Assembly (NCBI RefSeq): GCF_017876495.1
Contig: NZ_JAGIOB010000001.1
Span: forward strand, 2,356,001-2,420,000
Reading direction: 5' to 3'
DNA length: 64,000 nucleotides
Source: Microlunatus capsulatus
Lineage (GTDB): Bacteria > Actinomycetota > Actinomycetes > Propionibacteriales > Propionibacteriaceae
Shown: piece after piece, positions 52,042-63,653 of the stretch
Layout: every line of letters begins with the position of its first letter
Numbering within the stretch: position 1 is the first letter of the stretch
Position numbers and translations under genes: made by a program
Notes under the pieces: generated by a model
What the model saw: only the letters and a program-made list of their open reading frames with translations
Told to the model about the DNA's origin: nothing
Databases searched by the model: none

Positions 52042-52704
52042 ATGAGCGCCGACACGTACCCGCCCACCGACCGCACCACGCCGACCCGGCTGCGCGAGCG
52101 GGTGGGCTACGACCGGGCCGCCGTGCACGCCGTGCTGGACGAGGCCACCCTCTGCCACGTCGGGTTCGTCGTCGACGGCCGGCCCGTGGTGCTGCCGCAG
52201 CTGCACGTCAGGGTCGGGGACGACCTCTACCTGCACGGCTCGACCGGGGCCCGGTCGCTGCGGACCGCCGCCGACGACGGGCTCGAGGTCTGCGTCACCG
52301 TCACCCTGGTCGACGGCCTGGTGCTGGCCCGCTCCGCCTTCCACCACTCGGTCAACTACCGCTCGGTGGTGGCCCAGGGCCGGGCCGCGCTCGTGCGCGA
52401 CGACGCGGAGAAGACGGCGGTGCTGGAGGCTCTGGTCGAGGCGGTGGTGCCCGGCCGCGCGGCCGGGACCCGCGGGCCGGACCGGCGCGAGCTGGCGGCC
52501 ACCGCGGTCCTGCGGCTGCCGCTGCGCGAGGTCTCGCTCAAGGTGCGGACCGGGCCGCCCGGGGACGACCCGGACGACCTCGACCTGCCGCACTGGGCCG
52601 GGGTGCTGCCGCTGGCCGTCCACCGCGGGACGCCCCGGCCGGCGCCGGAGCTGGCCGACGCCCCGCTGCCCGCGCACGTGCAGGCCTGGGTGGACGCCGG
52701 CTGA
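52042..52704 (+). CDS. FMN-binding split-barrel protein, NimA-like
   Basis: 220 residues, pyridoxamine 5'-phosphate oxidase superfamily. GYDRAAVHAVLDEATLCHVGFVVDGRPVVLPQLHVRVGDDLYLHGSTGARSL is the NimA/TIGR start; VCVTVTLVDGLVLARSAFHHSVNYRSVV completes the flavin site. Relatives reduce nitroimidazoles or bind heme. ATG 52042 with GGGCGG before it. Ends at a strong bidirectional terminator. Confidence 0.85.
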   Translation: MSADTYPPTDRTTPTRLRERVGYDRAAVHAVLDEATLCHVGFVVDGRPVVLPQLHVRVGDDLYLHGSTGARSLRTAADDGLEVCVTVTLVDGLVLARSAFHHSVNYRSVVAQGRAALVRDDAEKTAVLEALVEAVVPGRAAGTRGPDRRELAATAVLRLPLREVSLKVRTGPPGDDPDDLDLPHWAGVLPLAVHRGTPRPAPELADAPLPAHVQAWVDAG

Positions 52705-52720
52705 GGCCCTGGAGACCCGT

Positions 52721-52756
52721 CGAGGCGGCCGGGCCCGGGTGGGTCCGACCGCCTCG
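52721..52756. terminator. Bidirectional hairpin terminator
   Basis: A 16-bp stem (52721-52736 with 52741-52756, one C-A mismatch and one G-T wobble) with a 4-base loop, midway between two convergent genes. Confidence 0.8.
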
Positions 52757-52792
52757 CTCGTCCTCAATTCGGCGTCGTCAGGACGCGCGTTG

Positions 52793-53767
52793 TCAGGACG
52801 CGGCGGCGCGCAGCTTCTCGAGCAGCGGGCCGGCGGCCTGCTCCAGGAACTCGCTCTGGCCCTCGTCGCCCACCTGCACGAGCGCGATGTCGGTGAAGCC
52901 GGCCTCCCAGAAGGGCTTGACCGCCTCGACGACCGCGTCCAGGTCGGGCCCGCAGGGGATCTGCTCGGCGACGTCCTCGGGCCGGACGAACTGGCTGGCC
53001 CCGGCGAAGCCCGCCGGCGTCGGCAGGTCGGCGTTGACGGCCCAGCCGCCGGCGAACCAGCGGAACTGGTCGTGCGCCTTGGCCACCGCGGCCTCGCGGT
53101 CACGGCCCCAGCAGATCGGGATCTGGCCGATCTTGCGGGAGGCGCTGTTCCCCTTGGCCTGGTCCCAGGCCTGCAGCAGCTCGGCCTCGGGCTCGGTGGT
53201 GATGAGGTGGTCGGCCAGCGGGTGGAAGCGCTCGATCGACTTGGGGCCCGAGACGGCGATGCCGATCGGGACGCCGTCGTCGGGGACGTCCCAGATCCGC
53301 GCCGAGTCGACGCGGAAGTAGTCGCCCTCCCACGTCGTCAGCTCACCGGTGTGCAGCTCGCGGATGATCGTGGCCGCCTCGACAAGCATGTCCTGGCGCT
53401 GGTCGACCGGCGGCCAGCCCTCGCCCGTGACGTGCTCGTTGAGGTTCTCCCCCGAGCCGAGGCCGAGGATGAAGCGGCCGTCGGCCAGCAGCTGGAGCGT
53501 CGCCGCCTTCTGCGCCACCACCGCGGGGTGGTAGCGCTGGATCGGCGAGGTCACGTAGGTCATGAGCTCGACCCGCGAGGTGGCCTGCGCCACCGCCCCC
53601 AGCAGCGTCCAGGCGTACGGCGCGTGCCCCTGCGAGACCAGCCACGGCGAGTAGTGGTCGCTGGAGACCTCGAAGTCGAAGCCGACCTCCTCCGCCGCCG
53701 TCGCGTACCCGACCAGTGCCTTGGGGCCGCTCTGCTCCGTCATCAGCGTGTAGCCGAAGCGCGTCAT
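52793..53767 (-). CDS. LLM-class F420-dependent oxidoreductase, FGD-like
   Basis: 324 residues, luciferase-like TIM barrel. TRFGYTLMTEQSGPKALVGYATAAEEVGFDFEVSSDHYSPW, the F420-contacting SDH segment, YVTSPIQRYHPAVVAQKAATLQLLADGRFILGLGSGENLNEHVTG and WPPVDQRQDML are the signature of the TIGR03557 group related to F420-dependent glucose-6-phosphate dehydrogenase. Substrate uncertain. ATG 53767 with GAGGAGGAGC upstream. One of two F420-type enzymes in the window. Confidence 0.9.
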   Translation of the reverse strand: MTRFGYTLMTEQSGPKALVGYATAAEEVGFDFEVSSDHYSPWLVSQGHAPYAWTLLGAVAQATSRVELMTYVTSPIQRYHPAVVAQKAATLQLLADGRFILGLGSGENLNEHVTGEGWPPVDQRQDMLVEAATIIRELHTGELTTWEGDYFRVDSARIWDVPDDGVPIGIAVSGPKSIERFHPLADHLITTEPEAELLQAWDQAKGNSASRKIGQIPICWGRDREAAVAKAHDQFRWFAGGWAVNADLPTPAGFAGASQFVRPEDVAEQIPCGPDLDAVVEAVKPFWEAGFTDIALVQVGDEGQSEFLEQAAGPLLEKLRAAAS

Positions 53768-53792
53768 CAGCTGCTCCTCCTCGTGCCCGGGT

Positions 53793-54053
53793 TCAGGACT
53801 GGTCGGCCTGGGCCGACTTCAGCCGGTCGATGTGCTCGGAGGCCTGCGCCTTGTTGAGGTCGGCCGGCAGCTCCTCCCCCGCCTGCTTGGCGAGGGTGTC
53901 GAGGTAGCTCTTCTGGGACGGGGTCATCGGGTCGTCGCCGCTGACCCAGTCGCTGGGGTCCTTCTCCAGGGCCGGGTTCTCGGTGTCGGCCTTGGCGCCG
54001 ATGGTGCCCTCTTCCTGGGCGGCCTGGCTCGTCTCGCTCGTGAATTCGCTCAT
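53793..54053 (-). CDS. DUF3072 protein
   Basis: 86 residues from ATG 54053. An acidic leader (SEFTSETSQAAQEEG, then NPALEKDPSDWVSGDDP) precedes MTPSQKSYLDTLAKQAGEELPADLNKAQASEHIDRLKS, the DUF3072 core with its SAP-like helix pair. Function unknown; small size and charge suggest a nucleic-acid or stress-related role. It lies 25 bp upstream of the F420 oxidoreductase and on the same strand, so the two may be co-transcribed. Confidence 0.85.
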   Translation of the reverse strand: MSEFTSETSQAAQEEGTIGAKADTENPALEKDPSDWVSGDDPMTPSQKSYLDTLAKQAGEELPADLNKAQASEHIDRLKSAQADQS

Positions 54054-54182
54054 GGCCCGAAGCGTAGGCGGTGCCTCCGACACTTCTGCGGCCGGTGGCC
54101 CGCCCCGCCCCCGTGCTCGGTCGCGCACGACGATTCCGGCCGCCGGCGCATCGAACTTCGCTCCACGGGGTAAGGAAGGGAT

Positions 54183-55235
54183 GTGCCACGCCTGAGAACT
54201 GTCTCCCCGCGCGACCCGGGCTGGACCCGCCGCCGCGCCGGGAAGGGTTTCGTCTACCTGGACCACGACGGCCAGCGCCTCAGCGAGGAGGACGCCGAGC
54301 GCTGCAAGCTGCTCGTCATACCGCCCGCCTGGCAGCAGGTGTGGATCTGCCCCGTCCCGAACGGCCACATCCAGGCGGTGGGCACCGACGACGCCGGCCG
54401 GCGGCAGTACCTGTACCACGAGGAGTGGCGGCGCAAGCGCGACCAGTCCAAGCACGACCGGGTGCTCGAGGTGGCGGCGAAGCTGCCGCTGGCCCGCCGC
54501 CGGGTGGCCAAGCACCTGCGGCTGCCGGGGATGCCCTACGAGCGGGCCCTGGGGACCGCCTTCCGGATGCTCGACCTCGGCTTCTTCCGGGTGGGCGGGG
54601 AGGCCTACGCCGAGGCGAACCAGAGCTACGGGCTGGCCACCATCCACAAGGAGCACGTCAGCCTCGAGGGGCGCTCGGTGGTCTTCGACTACATCGCCAA
54701 GTCCGGCAAGGAGCGGTTCATCAGCCTCGGCGACGAGCTGGTCCGCGCCTCCGTGCAGCTGCTGCTCGAGCGCGAGGGCGGTGGACCGGAGCTGCTGGCC
54801 TACCAGACCGAGGACGGGGAGTGGAAGGACGTCGGCTCCACCGACATCAACACCTACGTCAAGCAGGTGGTGGGCGGTGAGGTCTCGGCCAAGGACTTCC
54901 GCACCTGGCACGGCACGGTCATCGCGGCGGTGGCGCTGGCCCGGGCCAACGACAAGGCTACGACGGCGAGCGCCCGCAAGCGCGCGGTCTCGGCGGCGAT
55001 GAAGGAGGTCTCGGTCTACCTCGGCAACACCCCGACGGTGGCCCGCGCCTCCTACGTCGACCCCCGCCTGGTCGACCTCTTCAACGACGGCGCGACCATC
55101 ACCCCGTCCCTGGTCGGGAAGAACGCCGACCTGTCCGACGGCGCCACCCACGGCAAGGTGGAGAAGGCCGTGCTGGCCCTCCTGCAGACGCCGAAGAGCG
55201 AGATCCGCAAGCTCCGGCGGTCCGCCGCAGCCTGA
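54183..55235 (+). CDS. DNA topoisomerase IB
   Basis: 350 residues, poxvirus/bacterial type. WTRRRAGKGFVYLDHDGQRL, VIPPAWQQVWICPVPNGHIQA and YHEEWRRKRDQSKHDR form the N-terminal clamp. The catalytic residues are an Arg in GFFRVGGE, a Lys in AKSGKERF, Arg/His in DFRTWHGT and nucleophile Tyr291 in RASYVDPRLVD. It relaxes supercoils by 3'-phosphotyrosyl cleavage. GTG 54183 follows AAGGAAGGG. Its neighbours give no functional clue; it is 6 kb from gyrA. Confidence 0.93.
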   Translation: MPRLRTVSPRDPGWTRRRAGKGFVYLDHDGQRLSEEDAERCKLLVIPPAWQQVWICPVPNGHIQAVGTDDAGRRQYLYHEEWRRKRDQSKHDRVLEVAAKLPLARRRVAKHLRLPGMPYERALGTAFRMLDLGFFRVGGEAYAEANQSYGLATIHKEHVSLEGRSVVFDYIAKSGKERFISLGDELVRASVQLLLEREGGGPELLAYQTEDGEWKDVGSTDINTYVKQVVGGEVSAKDFRTWHGTVIAAVALARANDKATTASARKRAVSAAMKEVSVYLGNTPTVARASYVDPRLVDLFNDGATITPSLVGKNADLSDGATHGKVEKAVLALLQTPKSEIRKLRRSAAA

Positions 55236-55298
55236 GCACCCGCCACCCGACCGCGGGCCGAGGGTCCGGCCGTCCGGGGCCGGTGAGAGGTTGGGCCG

Positions 55299-56483
55299 GT
55301 GCAGCGAGACGGTGGGTGGTGGGTCGAGGACGGGTTCGGCGCGGTCGCGGACGCCTTCGTGGCGAACGCCGACGACCCCGGCGAGGACGCGGCCGCGGTC
55401 ACGGTGTTCCACGGCGGCCGGAAGGTGGTCGACCTCTGGGGCGGCACCGACGTCGTCCGCCGTCGGCCGATGCCCCGCGACGGGCTGATGGTGGTGGCGT
55501 CCTGCAGCAAGGGCGTGACGGCGGCCGTCCTGGCCGTGCTGGTCGAGCGCGGCCTGCTGGACCCGGACGCGCCCGTCGGCCGGTACTGGCCGGAGTACGC
55601 CGTGCAAGGCAAGGAGGACACCACCGTCGCGATGGTGGCCTCGCACACCGCCGGCCTGCCCTACCCGCCGCTGGGCACCGGCCTCCGCGGGCTGGACCTG
55701 CACCGCGGCCCGGCGGTCACCGCCGCCCTGGCCGCCGCCCGGCCGCTGTGGACCCCCGGGACGGCGATGGCCTACCACCCCGTCACCTACGGCACGCTGC
55801 TGGACGAGGTCGTGCGCCGCGCGACGGGCCGCTCGATCGGCCAGCACGTGCAGGAGCTGGTGGCCCGGCCGCTCGGCGTCGACCTCTGGATGGGCCTCCC
55901 GGCCGCCGAGGTGGACCGCGTCGTCCCCGGGCGCTGGGAGGAGGCCACGGCGTCGACCGCGCCGGCGGACGCCCCGCCGCCCGCGCCCGGCAGCTACGCC
56001 GCGCTGCGCGAGCAGTTCCTGGCTGAGAACGGGCCGATCGAACCCGACCCGGAGGACCGGGACGCCGTCGCCATCCACCTCGCCGCCGAGCGCCCAGCCG
56101 TCGGCGCGGTGACCGACGCGCGCTCGCTGGCCACGATGTACGCCGCGCTGCTCGGTGAGGTCGACGGGGTGCGGCTGGTGGACGAGAGCACCCGGCGGCG
56201 CGTCACCCGGCCCCGCACCGACGACGTCGAGACGCTGGTGGAGAGCGGGACGGCGGGGCCGGACATCCGCTTCGGCCTGGGCTTCCAGCTGGCGTCGCCC
56301 AGCATGCCGGGCCTCGGCCCCGCCTCCTTCGGCCACACGGGCGCCGGCGCGCGGCTGGGCCTGGCCGACCCGGACCTGGGGGTGGGGTTCGGCTACGTCT
56401 GCAGCCGGATGCGGGTGATCGGGCCGGACGGGGATGCGCGGTGGAGCCGTCTGCTCGACGCGGTGCGACGCTGCGTGGGATGA
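55299..56483 (+). CDS. Serine hydrolase, beta-lactamase/esterase class C fold
   Basis: 394 residues. SxxK is SCSK (Ser68, Lys71); the Tyr motif is in YHPVTYG; and HTGAGARLGLADP may stand for the KTG strand. FGAVADAFVANADDPGEDAAAVTVFHGGRKVVDLWGG is the opening of the EstB/PBP-like esterase group. No signal peptide, so it is probably a cytoplasmic esterase or peptidase rather than a resistance enzyme. GTG 55299 sits 6 bp after GAGGTT. Confidence 0.88.
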   Translation: MQRDGGWWVEDGFGAVADAFVANADDPGEDAAAVTVFHGGRKVVDLWGGTDVVRRRPMPRDGLMVVASCSKGVTAAVLAVLVERGLLDPDAPVGRYWPEYAVQGKEDTTVAMVASHTAGLPYPPLGTGLRGLDLHRGPAVTAALAAARPLWTPGTAMAYHPVTYGTLLDEVVRRATGRSIGQHVQELVARPLGVDLWMGLPAAEVDRVVPGRWEEATASTAPADAPPPAPGSYAALREQFLAENGPIEPDPEDRDAVAIHLAAERPAVGAVTDARSLATMYAALLGEVDGVRLVDESTRRRVTRPRTDDVETLVESGTAGPDIRFGLGFQLASPSMPGLGPASFGHTGAGARLGLADPDLGVGFGYVCSRMRVIGPDGDARWSRLLDAVRRCVG

Positions 56484-56522
56484 GGGAGCGGACGACCGAG
56501 AGGCCGTCGTCCGGGGTGGTGG

Positions 56523-56596
56523 TGGGCCTAAGTGGACTTGAACCACTGACCTCTGCCTTATCAGGGCAGCGCTCTAACCGACTGAGCTATAGGCCC
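56523..56596 (-). tRNA. tRNA-Ile(GAU)
   Basis: 74 nt on the minus strand. The acceptor GGGCCTA pairs with TAGGCCC, the D arm is AGCTCAGTCGGTTAGAGC, the anticodon loop CTGATAA gives GAU, and the T arm has GTGGTTCAAGTCCAC. Discriminator A, CCA not encoded. It follows gyrB-gyrA-DUF3566 in the standard actinobacterial order. Confidence 0.97.
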
Positions 56597-56694
56597 GCGG
56601 GGAACCGCGGTGCGCTCCGGGGTGACCCCCGGTGCGACTTGCAAGGTTAGCCCATGGCCGCGGACCGCCTCAAATCGGTCCGCGGCCGACGGGC

Positions 56695-58242
56695 TCAGTC
56701 CTCGGCGAGGGTGATCTCCAGCCCGCCCAGCATGGTAGCGGCCAGGTTGTAGAGGAACGACCCCAGCGTGGCCAGCGCGGTGAAGATGACGACGTCGACG
56801 CAGGCGATCAGCGCCGCGACGCCCATCACCCGCTGGGTGTTGACGTAGTCCTCGACGCGGAACGGCGTCGTGTCCCCCGGCGTCGAGACGACGCTGGCGA
56901 CGATGTCGTTGACCGAGGCGAACAGGCCCGACGTGCTGAGCACCACCCACACCGCGTAGACGGCGACGACCAGCATGATGCCGGCCGCGATGGAGAACAG
57001 GAACGACGTCTTCATCACCGACCACGGGTCCAGCCGGCTGAGCCGCAGGCGGGCCTTGCGGGTGCGACGGGCCGGCGTGCTGACCGGTGCTGGGCCGGCG
57101 GCCAGCGTCTCGGCGGGCTTCGGCCCCCCGGGCGGGGTGGTCGTGGGCAGCAGCGCGGTGCTGGCCGCCGGGGCGACCGCGCCCGTCGTCGCCGCACCGG
57201 CGACAGCACCGGTCCGTGCCGTCGGGGCGCCGGCCGGCTGGGGCCGCTCCCCGACGCGGTACTGCTGCGGTCCCGGGTGGGTGGGAGCCGTGCCCGTGCC
57301 GACCGGGGTGGTCGTGGTGACGCCGGGAGCACCGGTCCCCGGTCGCGGGGCCGGGGCCCCGGTGGACGGGGAGGCGGGCTGGGCGGTGCGGGCCGCCGGG
57401 GCGGTGACCCCGGTGGCGGCCGCCGGGGCCGCGCCGTCGGTGTCGGTGCCCTCGTCGGCCTTGCGCTCGATGCCGAGGGCATCGGTCACCCGCTGCCACA
57501 GCGAGGGCTTCGTCGAGTTGCCGGTTCCCGCCGCCGAGGCGCCGAGCCCGGCGGCGGCGGTGGCTGCCGCGCTGGCCGGCGAGGCGGTGCTCGTCGGTCC
57601 GGTGGTCGGGTCGGTGCGGGGCTGGTCGGCGCCCGGGGCTCGCGACGCCGGTCCGGCCGGGGCCGGTCCGGTCGAGGACGCCGCGCTGGCCGGCCGGGCG
57701 GCGGGCCGCGCCGGCGCCGGCCGGGACGGACCGGCCGTCGGTCGGGTGCTGCTCCCCGTCGGGGCGGGGGTGGCGGAGCTGGTGCCGGGCCGCGACCCGG
57801 TGGCGCCGGTGGTCGCGGGACGACCGGAGCCCGACGGGGCGCCGGCGGGCGGCTGCGGGGTCTGGCGGCCGCCGAGCGGCGGCGGGGTCCACCCGGAGGC
57901 GCTGGGCTGGGGACCGGACGGGCGGGTGCCGCCCTGGCCGCCGCCGGGCGCGGAGCCCTGGCCGGCCGGTCGTGCGCCGCTCGCCGACGTGCCCGAGCCG
58001 GCGCTGCCGTTCCCGTTGGACGAGCCGGACCGCGGGGCGGCCGGGCCGTCGGACTGGCTCCGGGCGGTGCGCGTCTTGGAGGGACCGGCGCTGGCCGGTC
58101 CCCGGCTGGCCGCCGGGGGCGCCGCAGCGGGACGGGCGTCGCCGTCCGGCCCGACCGCCGGCATCTCGGCCGTGGGCCGGTCGTCCTCGGTCACCGGAGT
58201 CCGGCGCGGGGGGCCGCTCGACCCCTGGTTGCCTTCGCTCAC
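56695..58242 (-). CDS. DUF3566 membrane protein with a very long disordered N-terminus
   Basis: 515 residues. About 385 residues of Ala/Pro/Thr/Gly/Ser-rich low-complexity sequence precede the DUF3566 domain. This begins [16 protein letters not shown] and has two membrane helices ([20 protein letters not shown] and [27 protein letters not shown]). The domain is always found just after gyrA and is linked in other species to division or envelope assembly, without a known mechanism. GTG 58242 overlaps gyrA by 4 bp. The disordered part is longer than in most relatives. Confidence 0.88.
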   Translation of the reverse strand: MSEGNQGSSGPPRRTPVTEDDRPTAEMPAVGPDGDARPAAAPPAASRGPASAGPSKTRTARSQSDGPAAPRSGSSNGNGSAGSGTSASGARPAGQGSAPGGGQGGTRPSGPQPSASGWTPPPLGGRQTPQPPAGAPSGSGRPATTGATGSRPGTSSATPAPTGSSTRPTAGPSRPAPARPAARPASAASSTGPAPAGPASRAPGADQPRTDPTTGPTSTASPASAAATAAAGLGASAAGTGNSTKPSLWQRVTDALGIERKADEGTDTDGAAPAAATGVTAPAARTAQPASPSTGAPAPRPGTGAPGVTTTTPVGTGTAPTHPGPQQYRVGERPQPAGAPTARTGAVAGAATTGAVAPAASTALLPTTTPPGGPKPAETLAAGPAPVSTPARRTRKARLRLSRLDPWSVMKTSFLFSIAAGIMLVVAVYAVWVVLSTSGLFASVNDIVASVVSTPGDTTPFRVEDYVNTQRVMGVAALIACVDVVIFTALATLGSFLYNLAATMLGGLEITLAED

Positions 58243-60902
58243 TGCTGCTCCTCCTCGCCGTGCCTCGAGGAGCTGTCACCCTCGAGGGCGGTGTTCTCGG
58301 CGTCCGCGGCCACCGGGGCCTCGTCGACCTGCTCACCGGGCTCCGTCACCGACGCGACGGCACCCTCCACCGGGACCTCGGCCCCGTCCGCCCCGTCCGT
58401 GTCCAGCACGGCGGCCTCGGCGGTCGTCTCCGGGTTGAGCGCGATCACGACCACCGAGTCGTTGCCGCTCACCCCGACGAACTTGACCCCCATGGTGTCA
58501 CGACCCTTGACGGGGACCTCCGCGACGGCGCTGCGGGTGATCTGGCCGCTGGCCTTGATGGCGATGACCTGGTCGCGCTCGGTGACCACGAGACCGCCCA
58601 CCAGGGACCCCCGGTCCTCGTTCAGCCGCATGGCCTTGATGCCGAGCCCGCCGCGGCCCTGCTGCCGGTACTCCGACACCGCCGTCCGCTTGGCGAACCC
58701 GCCGTCGGTGACGGTGAAGACGTAGTGGTCGTCCTCGGTCTCGCCGGCCTTGATGACCGAGAGGCTGAGCAGCTCGTCGTCGGAGCGGAACTTCATCCCG
58801 GTGACGCCGGAGGTGGCCCGGCCCATCGGCCGCAGCTCGTCGTCGTGCGCCGGGAAGCGGATGGCCTGGCCCTTGCGCGAGATGAGCAGCACCTCGTCCT
58901 CGGTGCTGGCCAGCTGGGCGCCGATCAGCTCGTCGTCGTCGTCGCGGAAGTTCACCGCGATGATGCCGGCCTGACGGGGCGAGTCGTACTGCGACAGCGC
59001 CGTCTTCTTGACCAGGCCGCGCTTGGTGGCCAGCAGCAGGTAGGGCGCGGTCTGGTAGTCGCGCACCGCGAGCACCTGGGCGATCTCCTCGTCGGGCAGG
59101 AAGGAGAGCAGCCCGGCGACGTGGCCGCCACGGGCGTCGCGGTTGGCCTCGGGCAGCTGCCACACCTTGGCGCGGTAGACCCGGCCCTTGTTCGTGAAGA
59201 ACAGGATCCAGTGGTGGTTGGTGGTGGCGAAGAGCTGGTCCACCTCGTCGTCGGTGCGCAGCGTCGCCCCGCGGACGCCCTTTCCGCCGCGCTTCTGCAC
59301 GCGGTAGAGGCCCGTCGGGGTGCGCTTGGCGTAGCCGCCCCGGGTGATGGTGACGACGACGTCGGCGTCGGGGATCAGGTCCTCGTCCGACAGGTCGCCG
59401 TCGGCGGAGATGATCGTCGTGCGCCGCTCGTCGCCGTACTTGTCGACGATCTCGGCCAGCTCCTCGCTGACGATGGTCCGCTGCCGCTCGGGCCGGGCCA
59501 GGATGTCCTCGAGGTCGGCGATGATCCGCTCGTACTCGGCCAGCTGGTCGATGATCCGCTGACGCTCCAGCGCGGCCAGCCGGCGCAGCTGCATGTCGAG
59601 GATCGCGGTCGCCTGCGGGTCGTCGATCTCCAGCAGGGTCTTGAGGCCCTCGCGCGCCTCGTCGGTGCTGGGGCTGCGGCGGATGAGCGCGATGACCTCG
59701 TCGAGGGCGTCGAGCGCCTTGACCAGGCCGCGGTAGATGTGGGCGCGGGCCTGGGTGTCGGCGAGGCGGTGCCGCGTGCGCCGCTGGATCACCTCGACCT
59801 GGTGCTCGATCCAGTAGGAGATGAACTGGTCGAGGCGCAGGGTGCGGGGCACGTCGTCGACGAGCGCCAGCATGTTGCAGCCGAAGGTGTCCTGCAGCTG
59901 CGTGTGCTTGTAGAGGTTGTTGAGCACCACCCGCGGCTGGGCGTCGCGCTTGAGCACGATGACCAGCTGCTGGCCCGTCCGCGAGGAGGTGTTGTCGCGG
60001 ATGTCGGAGATGCCGGACAACTTCCCGGTGTTGACGAGCTCGGCGATCTTCAGCGCGAGGTTGTCCGGGTTGACCATGTACGGCAGCTCGGTGATGACGA
60101 GGTTGGTGCGGCCCGAGCGGTCCTCGTCGATGTCGACGACGGCGCGCATGGTGACCGAGCCGCGGCCGGTCCGGTAGGCGTCCTCGATGCCCTGGCGGCC
60201 GACGATCAGCGCCCCGTTGGGGAAGTCCGGCCCGGCGACCCGCTCCATGGCGGCGGCGAGCAGCTCCTCGGCGCTGGCCTCGGGGTGCTCGAGCGCCCAC
60301 TGCACGGCGGCGGCGACCTCGCGCAGGTTGTGCGTCGGGATGTTCGTGGCCATGCCGACGGCGATGCCCGTCGAGCCGTTGACCAGCAGGTTCGGGAACC
60401 GCGACGGCAGGACGACCGGCTCCTGCTCCTTGCCGTCGTAGTTCGGCTTGAAGTCGACGGTGTCCTCGGTGATGTCGCGGACCATCTCCATGGCCAGCGG
60501 CGCCATCTTGCACTCGGTGTAGCGCATGGCCGCGGCCGGGTCGTTGCCTGGCGAGCCGAAGTTGCCCTGGCCCGAGACCAGCGGGTAGCGCATCACCCAC
60601 GGCTGCGCGAGCCGGACGAGGGTGTCGTAGATCGAGGAGTCTCCGTGCGGGTGGTACTGCCCCATGACGTCGCCGACGATGCGGGCGCACTTGTTCCAGC
60701 CGCGGTCAGGGCGGTACCCGCCGTCGAACATCGCGTAGAGCACCCGGCGGTGCACCGGCTTCAGTCCGTCGCGGACGTCGGGCAGCGCGCGCCCGACGAT
60801 CACGCTCATGGCGTAGTCGAGGTAGGACTTCTGGATCTCCTCCTGGAGGTCCACCGGCTCCCGCCGGTCGGTCGTCCGGGCCTCGGGCGTCTGGTCACTC
60901 AT
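58239..60902 (-). CDS. gyrA: DNA gyrase subunit A
   Basis: 887 residues. Catalytic Tyr128 in [10 protein letters not shown]. The quinolone region reads [19 protein letters not shown], with Ser89 and Asp93 at the usual susceptibility positions. A GyrA box QRGGKG (in [12 protein letters not shown]) starts the C-terminal DNA-wrapping propeller. The end is an acidic tail (about 60 residues, [19 protein letters not shown]). ATG 60902 with AAGGAG six bases before. 174 bp downstream of gyrB, coupled to DUF3566. Confidence 0.98.
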   Translation of the reverse strand: MSDQTPEARTTDRREPVDLQEEIQKSYLDYAMSVIVGRALPDVRDGLKPVHRRVLYAMFDGGYRPDRGWNKCARIVGDVMGQYHPHGDSSIYDTLVRLAQPWVMRYPLVSGQGNFGSPGNDPAAAMRYTECKMAPLAMEMVRDITEDTVDFKPNYDGKEQEPVVLPSRFPNLLVNGSTGIAVGMATNIPTHNLREVAAAVQWALEHPEASAEELLAAAMERVAGPDFPNGALIVGRQGIEDAYRTGRGSVTMRAVVDIDEDRSGRTNLVITELPYMVNPDNLALKIAELVNTGKLSGISDIRDNTSSRTGQQLVIVLKRDAQPRVVLNNLYKHTQLQDTFGCNMLALVDDVPRTLRLDQFISYWIEHQVEVIQRRTRHRLADTQARAHIYRGLVKALDALDEVIALIRRSPSTDEAREGLKTLLEIDDPQATAILDMQLRRLAALERQRIIDQLAEYERIIADLEDILARPERQRTIVSEELAEIVDKYGDERRTTIISADGDLSDEDLIPDADVVVTITRGGYAKRTPTGLYRVQKRGGKGVRGATLRTDDEVDQLFATTNHHWILFFTNKGRVYRAKVWQLPEANRDARGGHVAGLLSFLPDEEIAQVLAVRDYQTAPYLLLATKRGLVKKTALSQYDSPRQAGIIAVNFRDDDDELIGAQLASTEDEVLLISRKGQAIRFPAHDDELRPMGRATSGVTGMKFRSDDELLSLSVIKAGETEDDHYVFTVTDGGFAKRTAVSEYRQQGRGGLGIKAMRLNEDRGSLVGGLVVTERDQVIAIKASGQITRSAVAEVPVKGRDTMGVKFVGVSGNDSVVVIALNPETTAEAAVLDTDGADGAEVPVEGAVASVTEPGEQVDEAPVAADAENTALEGDSSSRHGEEEQQ

Positions 60903-61076
60903 GTGTTGCTCCTTCGAGAGCGGAACCGATCAGGGAGCCGACTCCTCGTGAGCGTCGGCAAGGCTGCGCCCGGGTCCTGTCTGGACGACGAGTGCGGGGC
61001 GGACACGCTCTTCGTCCGTCCCGCGCGAGGAGGAAGACAGGAGCTGGAGGGCGCAGCCGGGCGCGAACGAGAAGGC

Positions 61077-63263
<2,187 letters not shown>

Positions 63264-63425
63264 AGGCGCCGCCCTGGCCGACCCGACACGGTGGGCCGGG
63301 CGGGACGTCGAGCGGGCGGCGCGTTCAGACGGTCGTGGCCGGACCGGCGGTCCGACCTCCTCCGGAGCACGCGCCCGCCCGCGGTCCAGGACCGGGGGCA
63401 GGCCGGTGCTGGACCGGATGCTCCT

Positions 63426-63431
63426 ATTCTA
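63426..63431 (-). promoter_or_regulatory. Candidate -10 box of gyrB
   Basis: Minus strand TAGAAT. Predicted transcription start near 63418 gives a leader of about 155 nt, or shorter if translation starts downstream. Confidence 0.5.
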
Positions 63432-63641
63432 GCGCGCGCGAGCCGGAACGGCGATCCCGGCGGGGTGTCTGTGGACGACCGGATCCTGCTGGCTGGGCCT
63501 GGCTGGGCATCTGGGCGAATCCGGAGACCGTCGGAGACTCCCGATACGCACCCCCGACCCGCTGAGGGCTTCTGAGGGCTCCTGCCGTCGCCCTCCCCGG
63601 CCGCCCTCCTCGACGTCCGGGGACCCGGCCCGAGCCGCCCC

Positions 63642-63647
63642 TACACT
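63642..63647 (+). promoter_or_regulatory. -10 box for leaderless transcript of the last gene
   Basis: TACACT, 6 bp before GTG 63654. Confidence 0.55.
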
Positions 63648-63653
63648 GACGCC

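Larger units (their letters stand above)
63264..63653. other. 390-bp divergent spacer upstream of gyrB
   Basis: No credible gene. Carries the gyrB promoter (TAGAAT at 63426-63431 on the minus strand) and the promoter of the divergent gene. CTGGCTGGGC occurs twice in tandem near 63488-63507, and TGTGGACGA near 63470 is one mismatch from a DnaA box. In most relatives recF/DUF721 occupy this position. Confidence 0.6.

Noticed and set aside
50275-53103. 942-codon minus-strand frame
   Set aside because: Antisense to the GH130 and FMN genes; no recognisable domain.
53793-56546. 917-codon minus-strand frame
   Set aside because: Only the last 86 codons (DUF3072) are real; the rest is antisense to topoisomerase IB and the serine hydrolase.
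56441-56650. Short plus-strand frame with GLEPLTSALSGQRSNRLSYRP
   Set aside because: This is the well-known false peptide read across tRNA-Ile on the opposite strand.
60903-60908. GTGTTG before gyrA as a further pilus-regulator site
   Set aside because: Single copy inside the ribosome-site region with no spaced partner; taken as chance.
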